A program made the position numbers and the translations under genes. Under the pieces are notes generated by a model, which had not been told where the DNA came from, searched no databases, and was given only the letters and a program-made list of their open reading frames with translations. Source: Bacteroidia bacterium (GTDB taxonomy: Bacteria; Bacteroidota; Bacteroidia; Flavobacteriales_E; Vicingaceae). From it: a DNA stretch of 60,490 bases. The stretch lies in assembly GCA_030426475.1 (NCBI GenBank), contig JAUHYR010000004.1, forward strand, positions 1 through 60,490, read 5' to 3'. Numbering within the stretch: position 1 is the first letter of the stretch; each line of letters begins with the position of its first letter. This document shows, piece after piece, positions 1 to 7,587 of this stretch.

Positions 1-79
1 ATGTCCATGTTAGACAAAGGTATATTTTTTTTGAGTATCTCTTTTATAAGTGTGGAAAGCTAATCTAGTTTTAGGTTAT

Positions 80-319
80 TTATTCTTTAATATAGTTTTG
101 ATAAGCTTCTTTTGTAATCATGCTATAGTTATTTGATTCATAATAACAATCACAAGTTAAAGGCGATATAGTGGAAAACGTCAATTCACAATTTATGTGC
201 TCGCTTCCTAGTTCAGAAATGTTTTTTAACTCCCATACTTCGTTTTTCAACTCTTTTAGTCAAGCTTCAAAGAAATTCTTTTCTATTTTATCACCATTAA
301 AAAGAGTTATATATTCCAT
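80..319 (-). pseudogene. Small hypothetical gene with an in-frame TGA stop
   Basis: An ATG at 319 opens a frame that starts MEYITLFNGDKIEKNFFEA, meets TGA at codon 20 (262-260), and then continues as an ordinary-looking acidic and polar sequence (LKELKNEVWELKNISELG...) to a TAA at 82-80. Without the TGA it would be a 79-residue protein. The residue composition after the stop still looks coding, so I read this as a recently broken gene or a base error (TGG to TGA is one change). No family is recognised. It points away from rpsA. Confidence 0.5.
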
Positions 320-355
320 AAACCAAATTTAACTTGTATTACTAATCTTAGCAAA

Positions 356-387
356 TTTGCCCAATAAAAATTAAAATCTTATCTTCG
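356..387 (+). promoter_or_regulatory. Predicted rpsA promoter
   Basis: TTTG at 356-359 and TATCTTCG at 380-387 are separated by 20 bases. This matches the Bacteroidota housekeeping promoter (TTTG, about 19-20 bases, TAnnTTYG). It predicts a leader of roughly 90 bases before the rpsA start. Confidence 0.6.
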
Positions 388-418
388 CGCCTCATTAAAA
401 AAATAGGTGTTATCCGGA

Positions 419-463
419 ATGCCTTATGTTAAACCAACTCTCATTTATCCGGACTTAGAGTGA
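419..463 (+). other. Possible upstream ORF in the rpsA leader
   Basis: ATG at 419-421 opens a 14-codon frame (MPYVKPTLIYPDLE) closed by TGA at 461-463, 18 bases before the rpsA start. The leader also holds a direct repeat TTATCCGGA (410-418 and 445-453); its self-complementary TCCGGA cores could pair with each other. S1 is autoregulated in other bacteria, so a leader control element is plausible, but this short ORF could be chance. Confidence 0.25.
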
Positions 464-481
464 GATACAAGCTAAATACAA

Positions 482-2440
482 ATGGCGGAAAAAGAAAACG
501 CTGAAAACGAAAAGGCTGCAGAAGAAACTCCAAAAAAAGCAGCTTCAGCAAAAAAAACCGAATCTAAAAAATCTGAAGAGTCGGTAGAAAACAAAGAAAC
601 AGCTAAGGCTGAAAAACCAGCAAAAAAAGAAGTTAAAAAGGAAACAGCTCCTGTTACCAATGGTGAGCCGTTAAAAGATTTTGACTGGAGCAGAATTGGT
701 AAGTATGAAGAAACTTACTCTGACTCTGAAAAAGCTGATTTAGAAAAAATGTACGATGCTACACTTGCTTCTATTAATACGCAAGATGTAGTGATGGGTA
801 CAGTAGTTGGAATCAACGAAAAAGAAGTTGTGGTTAATATTAACTACAAATCTGAAGGTATTATTCCAATTTCTGAGGTAAAATACAACCCTGATTTAAA
901 AGTTGGTGATGAGATAGAAGTATTTATCGAAAACCAAGAAGATAAAAACGGACAGTTAAACCTTTCTCATGCTAAGGCTCGTTCATTAAAAGCTTGGGAT
1001 AGAGTAAATAATGCTCTTGAAACTGAGGAAATTGTTAAAGGTTACGTTAAGTGTAGAACTAAAGGTGGACTTATCGTTGACGTATTCGGTATTGAAGCAT
1101 TCTTACCGGGTTCTCAAATTGATGTGAAACCTATTAGAGATTACGATGTGTACGTTGCCAAAACAATGGAATTCAGAGTAGTTAAAATTAATAAAGAATT
1201 CAAAAACGTTGTTGTTTCTCATAAAGCGCTTATTGAAGCCGAAATTGAACAACAAAAACGTGAAATCATCTCTAAACTAGAGAAAGGACAAGTATTAGAA
1301 GGTGTTGTTAAAAACATTACTTCTTATGGTGTGTTCATTGACTTAGGTGGTGTAGATGGTTTAATTCACATTACTGATCTTTCTTGGGGTAGAATTTCTC
1401 ACCCTGAAGAAATTGTTAAGTTGGATGAAAAAATCAATGTGGTTATCCTTGACTTTGACGAAAGCAAATCAAGAATTGCACTTGGTTTAAAACAACTTTC
1501 TGCTCATCCTTGGGAAAACCTTGGTGATGACGTACAAGTGGGTGATGTGGTTAAAGGTAAAGTGGTTGTTGTGGCTGATTATGGTGCGTTTATTGAAATT
1601 AAACCGGGTATTGAAGGTTTAGTTCACGTATCTGAAATTACTTGGTCTAACCATTTAAAACCTGCTCAAGAATTCTTTAAGGTAGGTGACGAAGTAGAAG
1701 CTAAAATCCTTTCAATAGACAGAGAAGAAAGAAAAATGTCTCTAGGCATTAAGCAATTGAAACCGGATCCATGGGAAGGTATTGAAAGCAAATACGCTGT
1801 TGATTCTAAGCATACAGGTAAAGTAACTAATATTTCTGACTTTGGAGTGTTTGTTGAGCTTGAGGAAGGAATTGATGGTTTAGTTCATATTTCTGACTTG
1901 TCATGGTCTAAGAAAATCAATCACCCATCTGAAATTACCAAAGTAGGTGAATCTTTAGAGGTTGTTATTCTTGAGATTGACAGAGAAAACAGAAGACTTA
2001 AATTAGGATACAAACAGTTAGAGGAGAATCCTTGGGATACGTTTGAATCTGTATTTACTCCTGACTCTGTTCATGAAGGTACTATCATTGGAATTAAAGG
2101 AAAAACTGTTATCGTATCTCTTCCTTACGGTGTTGAAGGTATTGCTACCAAAAACAACATTGTAAAAGAAGATGGTAAAACAGCTAATGTTGATGAGAAA
2201 TTAAACTTTAAAGTATTAGAGTTTAACAAAAACTCAAAACGTATTTTAGTTTCACATACTCAAACTTTCCAAGATGAAGTGGAAGGTGATGATGGTACAA
2301 AAGGTAAAACTAAAGCGAAAAAAGGTAAAGCAACCAACAAAGCTATTCAAGATGTTCGTTCTAACTTAGAAAAAACAACTCTTGGTGACTTAGATGCGCT
2401 TTCATCTTTAAAAGCTGATTTAGAAAAAGACGAAGAATAA
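482..2440 (+). CDS. rpsA: 30S ribosomal protein S1
   Basis: RNA-binding protein of the small ribosomal subunit that holds mRNA for translation initiation. The 652-residue product has a Lys/Glu/Ala-rich low-complexity N-terminus (about 1-60) and then six S1 (OB-fold) repeats at roughly 101-165, 182-250, 268-338, 354-424, 441-512 and 529-594. Repeats 3-5 show the classic cores, for example SYGVFIDLGGVDGLIHITDL and DFGVFVELEEGIDGLVHISD. A charged tail follows. The charged N-terminal extension is longer than in the E. coli protein. It is a single-gene unit, with its own promoter and a strong hairpin terminator at 2462-2492. The ATG has no purine-rich ribosome-binding site, as is usual in this phylum. 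Confidence 0.97.
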   Translation: MAEKENAENEKAAEETPKKAASAKKTESKKSEESVENKETAKAEKPAKKEVKKETAPVTNGEPLKDFDWSRIGKYEETYSDSEKADLEKMYDATLASINTQDVVMGTVVGINEKEVVVNINYKSEGIIPISEVKYNPDLKVGDEIEVFIENQEDKNGQLNLSHAKARSLKAWDRVNNALETEEIVKGYVKCRTKGGLIVDVFGIEAFLPGSQIDVKPIRDYDVYVAKTMEFRVVKINKEFKNVVVSHKALIEAEIEQQKREIISKLEKGQVLEGVVKNITSYGVFIDLGGVDGLIHITDLSWGRISHPEEIVKLDEKINVVILDFDESKSRIALGLKQLSAHPWENLGDDVQVGDVVKGKVVVVADYGAFIEIKPGIEGLVHVSEITWSNHLKPAQEFFKVGDEVEAKILSIDREERKMSLGIKQLKPDPWEGIESKYAVDSKHTGKVTNISDFGVFVELEEGIDGLVHISDLSWSKKINHPSEITKVGESLEVVILEIDRENRRLKLGYKQLEENPWDTFESVFTPDSVHEGTIIGIKGKTVIVSLPYGVEGIATKNNIVKEDGKTANVDEKLNFKVLEFNKNSKRILVSHTQTFQDEVEGDDGTKGKTKAKKGKATNKAIQDVRSNLEKTTLGDLDALSSLKADLEKDEE

Positions 2441-2461
2441 ATTCTTCTCACCTTATAAAAT

Positions 2462-2492
2462 AAAAAAGGGATACAAATTGTATCCCTTTTTT
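2462..2492 (+). terminator. Bidirectional terminator between rpsA and the convergent gene
   Basis: AAAAAAGGGATACAA, one base, then TTGTATCCCTTTTTT form a near-perfect palindrome, with a T run on either strand. It can end rpsA rightwards and the CoA-binding gene leftwards. Confidence 0.85.
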
Positions 2493-2514
2493 AATTGCGA
2501 TAAATTAGTGTTGA

Positions 2515-2871
2515 CTAAAATGAACCGATAGTAAGCATCACCAATGTACAAGCTTCAACAGGTGCTATGTCGTTTTCCTTTAAAAGAGATTCAAACTCTT
2601 GGTTTTCTGTACCCGGATTAAAGATGACTCTTCTTGGTTTTAAATCAATAATTTCCTGATAATACTGCTCCTGTAATTTAGGATTGATATATAAGGTTAC
2701 CGTATCAAATTCTTCATCTTTCGGAATTTCTTTTACAAATTCAATACCTGCAACACTACCTTTTTTAATTGAAACGGGAGTTACATTATGCTTATGACTT
2801 GTAAGCATATTAATCGCCTTATAAGAATATCTTTCAGGTTTGTCTGATGCACCTATCAATAAAACTTTCAT
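2515..2871 (-). CDS. CoA-binding domain protein (YccU-like)
   Basis: The 118-residue protein is a single small Rossmann-type CoA-binding domain. The N-terminus KVLLIGASDKPERYSYKAI has the GAS nucleotide loop, and the C-terminal half has VIFNPGTENQEFE followed by VEACTLVMLTIGSF. This is the stand-alone family otherwise called YccU or CoA_binding_2; its role is not established. A TACCTTTG box lies about 4 bases before the ATG on the minus strand (2875-2882), which would make the transcript nearly leaderless; no matching -33 box is seen. It converges on rpsA and shares its terminator. Confidence 0.85.
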   Translation of the reverse strand: MKVLLIGASDKPERYSYKAINMLTSHKHNVTPVSIKKGSVAGIEFVKEIPKDEEFDTVTLYINPKLQEQYYQEIIDLKPRRVIFNPGTENQEFESLLKENDIAPVEACTLVMLTIGSF

Positions 2872-2929
2872 ACCACAAAGGTAAGTTATTCTGTTTTCTT
2901 TCAGCTTGTTTTTAGCGACTTAAAGCACG

Positions 2930-2960
2930 AAAAAAGCCATGATAATTATCATGGCTTTTC
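2930..2960 (-). terminator. Terminator of the subtilase gene
   Basis: GCCATGATAATTATCATGGC is a perfect 10-bp inverted repeat flanked by A6 and T4. On the minus strand it ends in a run of six T, 23 bases after the subtilase stop codon. Confidence 0.85.
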
Positions 2961-2982
2961 AAGGATTTTAGGTTTTAGTTAT

Positions 2983-5900
2983 TTAGTATTTCACAAACTT
3001 ATTGGTGAAGTTATCTTCTGAATTAAATAGTTTGATGTAATATACTCCGTTTGCAAACTCATCCATATTGTATGTTTTAAGCATGGTTTTAGAGTTTACA
3101 TAAACATTTTCTTCTATTACATTTTGTCCAATGGAGTTCATTATCATAATTTGATAATTACCGACAGGAACATTATTCATGCCTATCTGAACATTTTTGT
3201 TAGAAGGGTTGAAGTAAGAAGTAATACCTGTTTTTGTTTCTATAGTTGATACTCCGGTACAAATATCAATAGTAATAAATCCTGTTAATGTGTCATTTGA
3301 ACAAGAGTTGGAAGCTGTTAAGAAAACAGGATAACTTCCGCTTGAAGCATAAGTAATAACAGGAAATACCTGATTTGATGTAGAAGGTGTTCCTCCGGTA
3401 AATGACCAGTTATAAGACGATGCATTAATAGTTGCGTTCGGATTGAAAGTTACGGGAGTGTTTGGACAAATATTACTTGTTGGCGAGAAAGTAAATGCTG
3501 CAGTAGGAGCAACATCTACATTAATCGTAACATTGTCTATATCACTACAATTTCCCGTTGTTCCTGTAACTGTATAAGTTGTAGTACTGGCAGGTGTGGC
3601 AGTAACAACTGCTCCGGTAGTTGGGCTTAAACCTGTTGTTGGTGTCCAGCTATAGGTACTAGCTCCTGTTGCTGTTAAAGTAGCAGAGCCTCCCGGGCAA
3701 ATAGTATCCAAACTTGTGGTTACATTTACATTTGGGGAAGGGTCAACAGTAATAGAAGGATATTCTAAATCATAATACCCACAACTATTGTATGCTCTTA
3801 ACGATTGAACATAAACTCCTGGATTAGCAAATGTAACTGATGGAGTAGCAGAAGTTGAAGATGACAGATTGGCTCCGTTAAATGTCCAGCTATATGAGCT
3901 TGCATTTGGAGATGTTGAAGCATTAAAGTTAACAAAGTCTCCCGCACAAATGGTATCTGTTAATGGAGTTACGACAGCGGTAACAGGATAAGAAGTAACA
4001 TAAGCAAATGTCCATCCGGCTAGATGCAAAGGTTGACTGCTTACAGTAAACACATTTTGTGTTGGCTGCCAAGTTCCTCCGGATACATCCGTCCATATTT
4101 TTCCTGTTCTTCCTGAACCATTTAAATTTGGGGTTGTTCCCCAAGCTAAAGTGTCAGGGTTAAACTTATCAGCTTGTAATCCTAAAAAGAACTGATTGTT
4201 TGCAGGTATTTTAACCGGAGTACCAAAGTTGATTCTAACAAATCCTCCTGTTCCCGTTATATTTTTAATGGTTCTGTAAGTTATTCCAACCGCTGCTTTA
4301 ACTGTATCCGGTGCTCCTGTGGTTGGGTGTACCGTCCACATGGCTACAGCAAATGAGTTAGTATTATTTATTGAACCGGCTCTTGCTAAATAAATGTCAA
4401 AATACTGTAGGTGAGTTGCAGCAGTTGTATTAGTAAAATGCTCAGCCCAAGTATTAAGGTTGTTTGCAAAAGTTCCTCCTAAATATCCACTAGGTCCTGC
4501 TGACCAAACACTTAATAGACTGTCTGTAGCAATAATATTAGTAATAGAGTCGCAACCGTTACTGGCTACAACATTTATATAGGCAACTTTAGTAGCAGTA
4601 TCAGATCCATTTGAGTTACTTGCTATTAATCTTACCTGATATGTTCCGGGCGTATTGTAAACAATGTTAGCCGGATTTTTAGTAGATGAAGTACTAGGTG
4701 TACCACCTGTAAATGTCCAATTCCAAGAAGTAGGATTGTATAATGATAAATCTGTAAAGTTTACGCTACCACCGGCAGTAACCGTTGTAACATTAGCTGT
4801 GAAATTTGCTAAAGGTTTACTGCTTAATAAAGCTCCAACACATTGTAGTGCTTTAAAAGCATTTACTCTTCCTGCTCCCATTTGACTGGCTAAAGAACCT
4901 GAAATAGGATCACAAGTAGAAGTTAAACAGCTTAATACGTTTGCAGGAGTAATATTTGGATTATATGAAAGCATTAACCCCACTAGACCTGCAACAAGAG
5001 GACTTGCCATTGAAGTTCCTTGTAAATAACCATATTGATTAGTAGGTAAAGTACTTAAAATATTTACACCTGGCGCAGAAACATCAAGTGTAGAACCATA
5101 ATTTGAGAAACTAGCTTTAGTATCTGAAGAAGTGGTTGCTCCGACAGAAATTACTCCCGGATAGCTTGAAGGATAGTGGTTTGCACTTGAATTGCTATTA
5201 CCTGCTGCAGCTACTATAATAATCCCTTGATTAACAGCCCAACTTACTACACTTGAACCATAAGAACTACTTCCTGTTCCTCCCCAAGAGCAGTTAATTA
5301 CATGGGCGCCTGAGCTTCCGGCATAAACTATTCCATCATATCCATTCGGAAGCGCAGTAGTTGATGAAGAATTACTAGCACATTTAACAGGCATATTTTT
5401 AATACCAAAACCAATTGAGGCTACACCTGTGTTGTTATCTGTTCTTGCACCAACAGTACCCATTACGTGTGTACCATGGCTATGACCGTTAGTAGGAGGC
5501 ATTACGTTGTTATCGTTATCACTCACGTCAAATCCATTTACATCATCAATGTAACCATTACCATCATCATCAATATTGTTGTTAGGAATTTCTCCCGGGT
5601 TTGTCCAAATAGTTCCTGCAAAATCAGGGTGGGTAACTTGCATGGCGTTATCAGTAGTGGCGACTACAATGTTCGCATTTCCAAAAGATAAGTTCCAAGC
5701 TAAGTCTGCTTGTACTTTAAATAATCCCCACATTTGTGTAGAATTGAAGAAAGGATCATTTGGCGTATATTCTACATAACACATTTCGGCTTTCTCTGCC
5801 ATTTCTACCATTTCTATTGCTTCCAAATCTTTTATAATTTGCTCTACATTGTGGAAGTCAGAAAATTCAATTCTAAATGTTCTTTGAAGCACAAAAGATT

Positions 5901-6180
5901 CTTTTGCAGCATGAGCAGGCTTAGAAAGCTTAGTGATTTGGTATTTTTCAGAAAGCTTTTGCATGAATGGGAAATAATTTAAGTCTAAATTATTCCAATC
6001 TATGTCATTTTTTATTTTCCCATCAATACTAGAAATACCATTGTCTAACGGAAATTCTTTTTTAATAATGAAATGCACTCTACCATCTACATAGTCATGA
6101 TAAAAAGTTTGTGCTGAAAGTTGAAGGGTTGAAATAATGGCAATAGCTATAGCCATTGCTGATAAGTAAATTTTCTTCAT
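2983..6180 (-). CDS. Secreted subtilisin-family (S8) protease with PKD domains and type IX secretion tail
   Basis: A 1065-residue exported serine protease. Residues 1-24 are a signal peptide ending LQLSAQ. A prodomain of about 120 residues follows. The S8 catalytic domain (about 150-455) keeps the full triad: Asp177 (in ATTDNAM), His235 (GHSHGTHVMG) and Ser390 (GTSMASP), with Asn328 (AAAGNS) for the oxyanion hole. Next come a PKD domain (about 457-535), a beta-sandwich region, a second PKD (about 735-810), an Ig-like repeat (about 815-890) and a third PKD (about 892-970). The last 80 residues are a Por-type sorting domain ending GVYYIKLF...NKFVKY, so export through the type IX system and surface release is expected. 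The Asp motif reads TTDNA rather than the usual IDTG. Its substrate is unknown. It has its own promoter and terminator. Confidence 0.93.
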   Translation of the reverse strand: MKKIYLSAMAIAIAIISTLQLSAQTFYHDYVDGRVHFIIKKEFPLDNGISSIDGKIKNDIDWNNLDLNYFPFMQKLSEKYQITKLSKPAHAAKESFVLQRTFRIEFSDFHNVEQIIKDLEAIEMVEMAEKAEMCYVEYTPNDPFFNSTQMWGLFKVQADLAWNLSFGNANIVVATTDNAMQVTHPDFAGTIWTNPGEIPNNNIDDDGNGYIDDVNGFDVSDNDNNVMPPTNGHSHGTHVMGTVGARTDNNTGVASIGFGIKNMPVKCASNSSSTTALPNGYDGIVYAGSSGAHVINCSWGGTGSSSYGSSVVSWAVNQGIIIVAAAGNSNSSANHYPSSYPGVISVGATTSSDTKASFSNYGSTLDVSAPGVNILSTLPTNQYGYLQGTSMASPLVAGLVGLMLSYNPNITPANVLSCLTSTCDPISGSLASQMGAGRVNAFKALQCVGALLSSKPLANFTANVTTVTAGGSVNFTDLSLYNPTSWNWTFTGGTPSTSSTKNPANIVYNTPGTYQVRLIASNSNGSDTATKVAYINVVASNGCDSITNIIATDSLLSVWSAGPSGYLGGTFANNLNTWAEHFTNTTAATHLQYFDIYLARAGSINNTNSFAVAMWTVHPTTGAPDTVKAAVGITYRTIKNITGTGGFVRINFGTPVKIPANNQFFLGLQADKFNPDTLAWGTTPNLNGSGRTGKIWTDVSGGTWQPTQNVFTVSSQPLHLAGWTFAYVTSYPVTAVVTPLTDTICAGDFVNFNASTSPNASSYSWTFNGANLSSSTSATPSVTFANPGVYVQSLRAYNSCGYYDLEYPSITVDPSPNVNVTTSLDTICPGGSATLTATGASTYSWTPTTGLSPTTGAVVTATPASTTTYTVTGTTGNCSDIDNVTINVDVAPTAAFTFSPTSNICPNTPVTFNPNATINASSYNWSFTGGTPSTSNQVFPVITYASSGSYPVFLTASNSCSNDTLTGFITIDICTGVSTIETKTGITSYFNPSNKNVQIGMNNVPVGNYQIMIMNSIGQNVIEENVYVNSKTMLKTYNMDEFANGVYYIKLFNSEDNFTNKFVKY

Positions 6181-6211
6181 AATGTGAACAGTTAGGTTAA
6201 TTTTAACTCAA

Positions 6212-6242
6212 TAAATTTATACATTATATTGTGAGAATCAAA
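6212..6242 (-). promoter_or_regulatory. Predicted promoter of the subtilase gene
   Basis: On the minus strand TTTG (6242-6239) and TAAATTTA (6219-6212) are separated by exactly 19 bases, a 7-of-8 match to the Bacteroidota -7 box. The start codon lies 31 bases downstream. Confidence 0.5.
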
Positions 6243-6268
6243 TAGGAATTAAATTAATTCTTTGATTC

Positions 6269-7129
6269 CTAATGAGAAAATACCTCCGGCAATACCTTGA
6301 ACGCTGAAACGAGTGCTTCTTTGTTAATGGAAAGCCCAACATTTTTTTCGGTAAAATACTCAATCATATTTTCGGTTGGCATGTTCCCAACTAATTTATC
6401 CTCAGCCATTGGGCAACCACCATAACCTTTTAAAGCTCCATCAAATCTTCTGCAACCACTGTTATAAGCGGCTTCAATTTTTTCTTGCCAATTATGTGGT
6501 GCAGTATGTAAATGTGCGCCAAATTCAACCTCAGGGAATTCAGGAACAATGTTTTCAAAAACATATTTTATCTTTTCAGGATTGGAAACACCAATGGTAT
6601 CTGCAAAAGACAAAACTTTAATTCCTAATTGGCTTAATTCTTTAGTCCATTTCCAAACGATTTCGGTATTCCAAGGGTCGTTGTAGGGATTGCCAAAGCC
6701 CATTGAAATGTAAACTAATAAGGTTTTATTTTTCTTTTCGCATAGGTTTTGGATAAACTCAACTCTCTTTAAAGATTCTTCAATGGTAGAGTTAGTGTTT
6801 CTTAATTGAAAAGTTTCTGAGATAGAAAACGGAAAACCTAAAATAGAAATTTCATCGAACGCACAGGCTTTAGTAGCTCCTGAGTTATTGGCGACAATGC
6901 TTAAAAGCTTAGTATTGCTATTAGATAAATCTAATAGCTTAAGAACATCAGCGGTATCCTTCATTTGTGGAATTACCTTAGGAGAAACAAAGCTTCCAAA
7001 GTCGAGTACGTCAAAGTTAACTTTTAGTAGCGCATTTATATATTTAGCCTTTAATTCAGTGGGAATGAAGTTTTTGATGCCTTGCATTGCATCTCTCGGG
7101 CATTCGGTTATTTTTACATCGTGATTCAT
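6269..7129 (-). CDS. Hydroxymethylglutaryl-CoA lyase family enzyme
   Basis: TIM-barrel lyase of the HMGL-like family, expected to split HMG-CoA into acetyl-CoA and acetoacetate, the last step of leucine breakdown. The N-terminal VKITECPRDAMQG matches the family's VKIVEVGPRDGLQ motif with the catalytic Arg-Asp, FGAHLHTAP gives the two metal-binding His residues, and YGGCPMA holds the catalytic Cys of the GGCP loop. At 286 residues it is of normal length. I prefer the ATG at 7129, because ten more residues from 7159 (MRDFLYFRTL) have no place in the fold and run towards the repeat at 7165. Sister enzymes in the superfamily use other acyl-CoAs, so the exact substrate is inferred. Confidence 0.85.
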   Translation of the reverse strand: MNHDVKITECPRDAMQGIKNFIPTELKAKYINALLKVNFDVLDFGSFVSPKVIPQMKDTADVLKLLDLSNSNTKLLSIVANNSGATKACAFDEISILGFPFSISETFQLRNTNSTIEESLKRVEFIQNLCEKKNKTLLVYISMGFGNPYNDPWNTEIVWKWTKELSQLGIKVLSFADTIGVSNPEKIKYVFENIVPEFPEVEFGAHLHTAPHNWQEKIEAAYNSGCRRFDGALKGYGGCPMAEDKLVGNMPTENMIEYFTEKNVGLSINKEALVSAFKVLPEVFSH

Positions 7130-7164
7130 CAAAGTCCGAAAGTATAAAAAATCCCTCACAAAAT

Positions 7165-7189
7165 CATACCCGTGAAAACGGGTATCCAG
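7165..7189 (-). repeat. Palindromic REP-like repeat, left of the GIY-YIG gene
   Basis: Read on the minus strand it is CTGG followed by ATACCCGT-TTTC-ACGGGTAT, an 8-bp perfect stem with a 4-base loop. It is the inverted counterpart of the repeat at 7504-7529 and lies 36 bases upstream of the HMG-CoA-lyase-like gene. Confidence 0.75.
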
Positions 7190-7210
7190 AAAATTAATAA
7201 ACTCAAGAAC

Positions 7211-7498
7211 TTAAAACCATTCTTTAGACAAATCTTCCCAATCCGGATTACTCTTTTCAATAAGTTCTAATTTCCATTTTCTATTCCATTTTTTTAGCTG
7301 TCGTTCTCTTTCAAAAGCTTCATCGTAGTTGTGGTGTTGCTCATAGTAAACTAGTAAATTAATAGAATATTTTGATGTAAAACCTTTTACTTGTTTTGTT
7401 TTATGTTCCTGAATTCTTCTTTCAATATCATTGGTTAAACCTATATATAGTGTTCCATTTCTTTTACTCGCTAGTATATAAACATAAAAGGTATTCAT
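7211..7498 (-). CDS. GIY-YIG family nuclease, UPF0213-like
   Basis: A 95-residue single-domain GIY-YIG endonuclease. The family motif appears as YVYILASKRNGTLYIG (residues 5-20), followed by LTNDIERRIQEH with the conserved Arg, and by YYEQHHNYDEAFERERQLKKW with the conserved Glu region. Small proteins of this group are common in Bacteroidota and have no settled function. The notable point is its surroundings. A hairpin repeat begins 5 bases before its start codon (7504-7529) and an inverted copy ends 21 bases after its stop (7189-7165), so the whole gene sits inside an inverted pair. The same hairpin recurs at 13664. This suggests, but does not prove, that nuclease and repeats belong to one element. 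Confidence 0.9.
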   Translation of the reverse strand: MNTFYVYILASKRNGTLYIGLTNDIERRIQEHKTKQVKGFTSKYSINLLVYYEQHHNYDEAFERERQLKKWNRKWKLELIEKSNPDWEDLSKEWF

Positions 7499-7503
7499 TA
7501 TTA

Positions 7504-7529
7504 CTGGATTCCCATTTTCATGGGAATGG
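7504..7529 (+). repeat. Palindromic REP-like repeat, right of the GIY-YIG gene
   Basis: CTGG, then the stem-loop ATTCCCAT-TTTC-ATGGGAAT, then GG. Relative to the copy at 13664 it differs by G to A and C to T at paired stem positions, so base pairing is kept. Confidence 0.75.
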
Positions 7530-7587
7530 TTTTTTATTTATAAAACGAAATAAGTTGTATCTATGTACTTTGTTTTATTTTTAAATA

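Noticed and set aside
1-63. 20-codon frame at the left edge (MSMLDKGIFF...)
   Set aside because: Too short and at the window border; could be the tail of an outside gene but nothing in it supports this.
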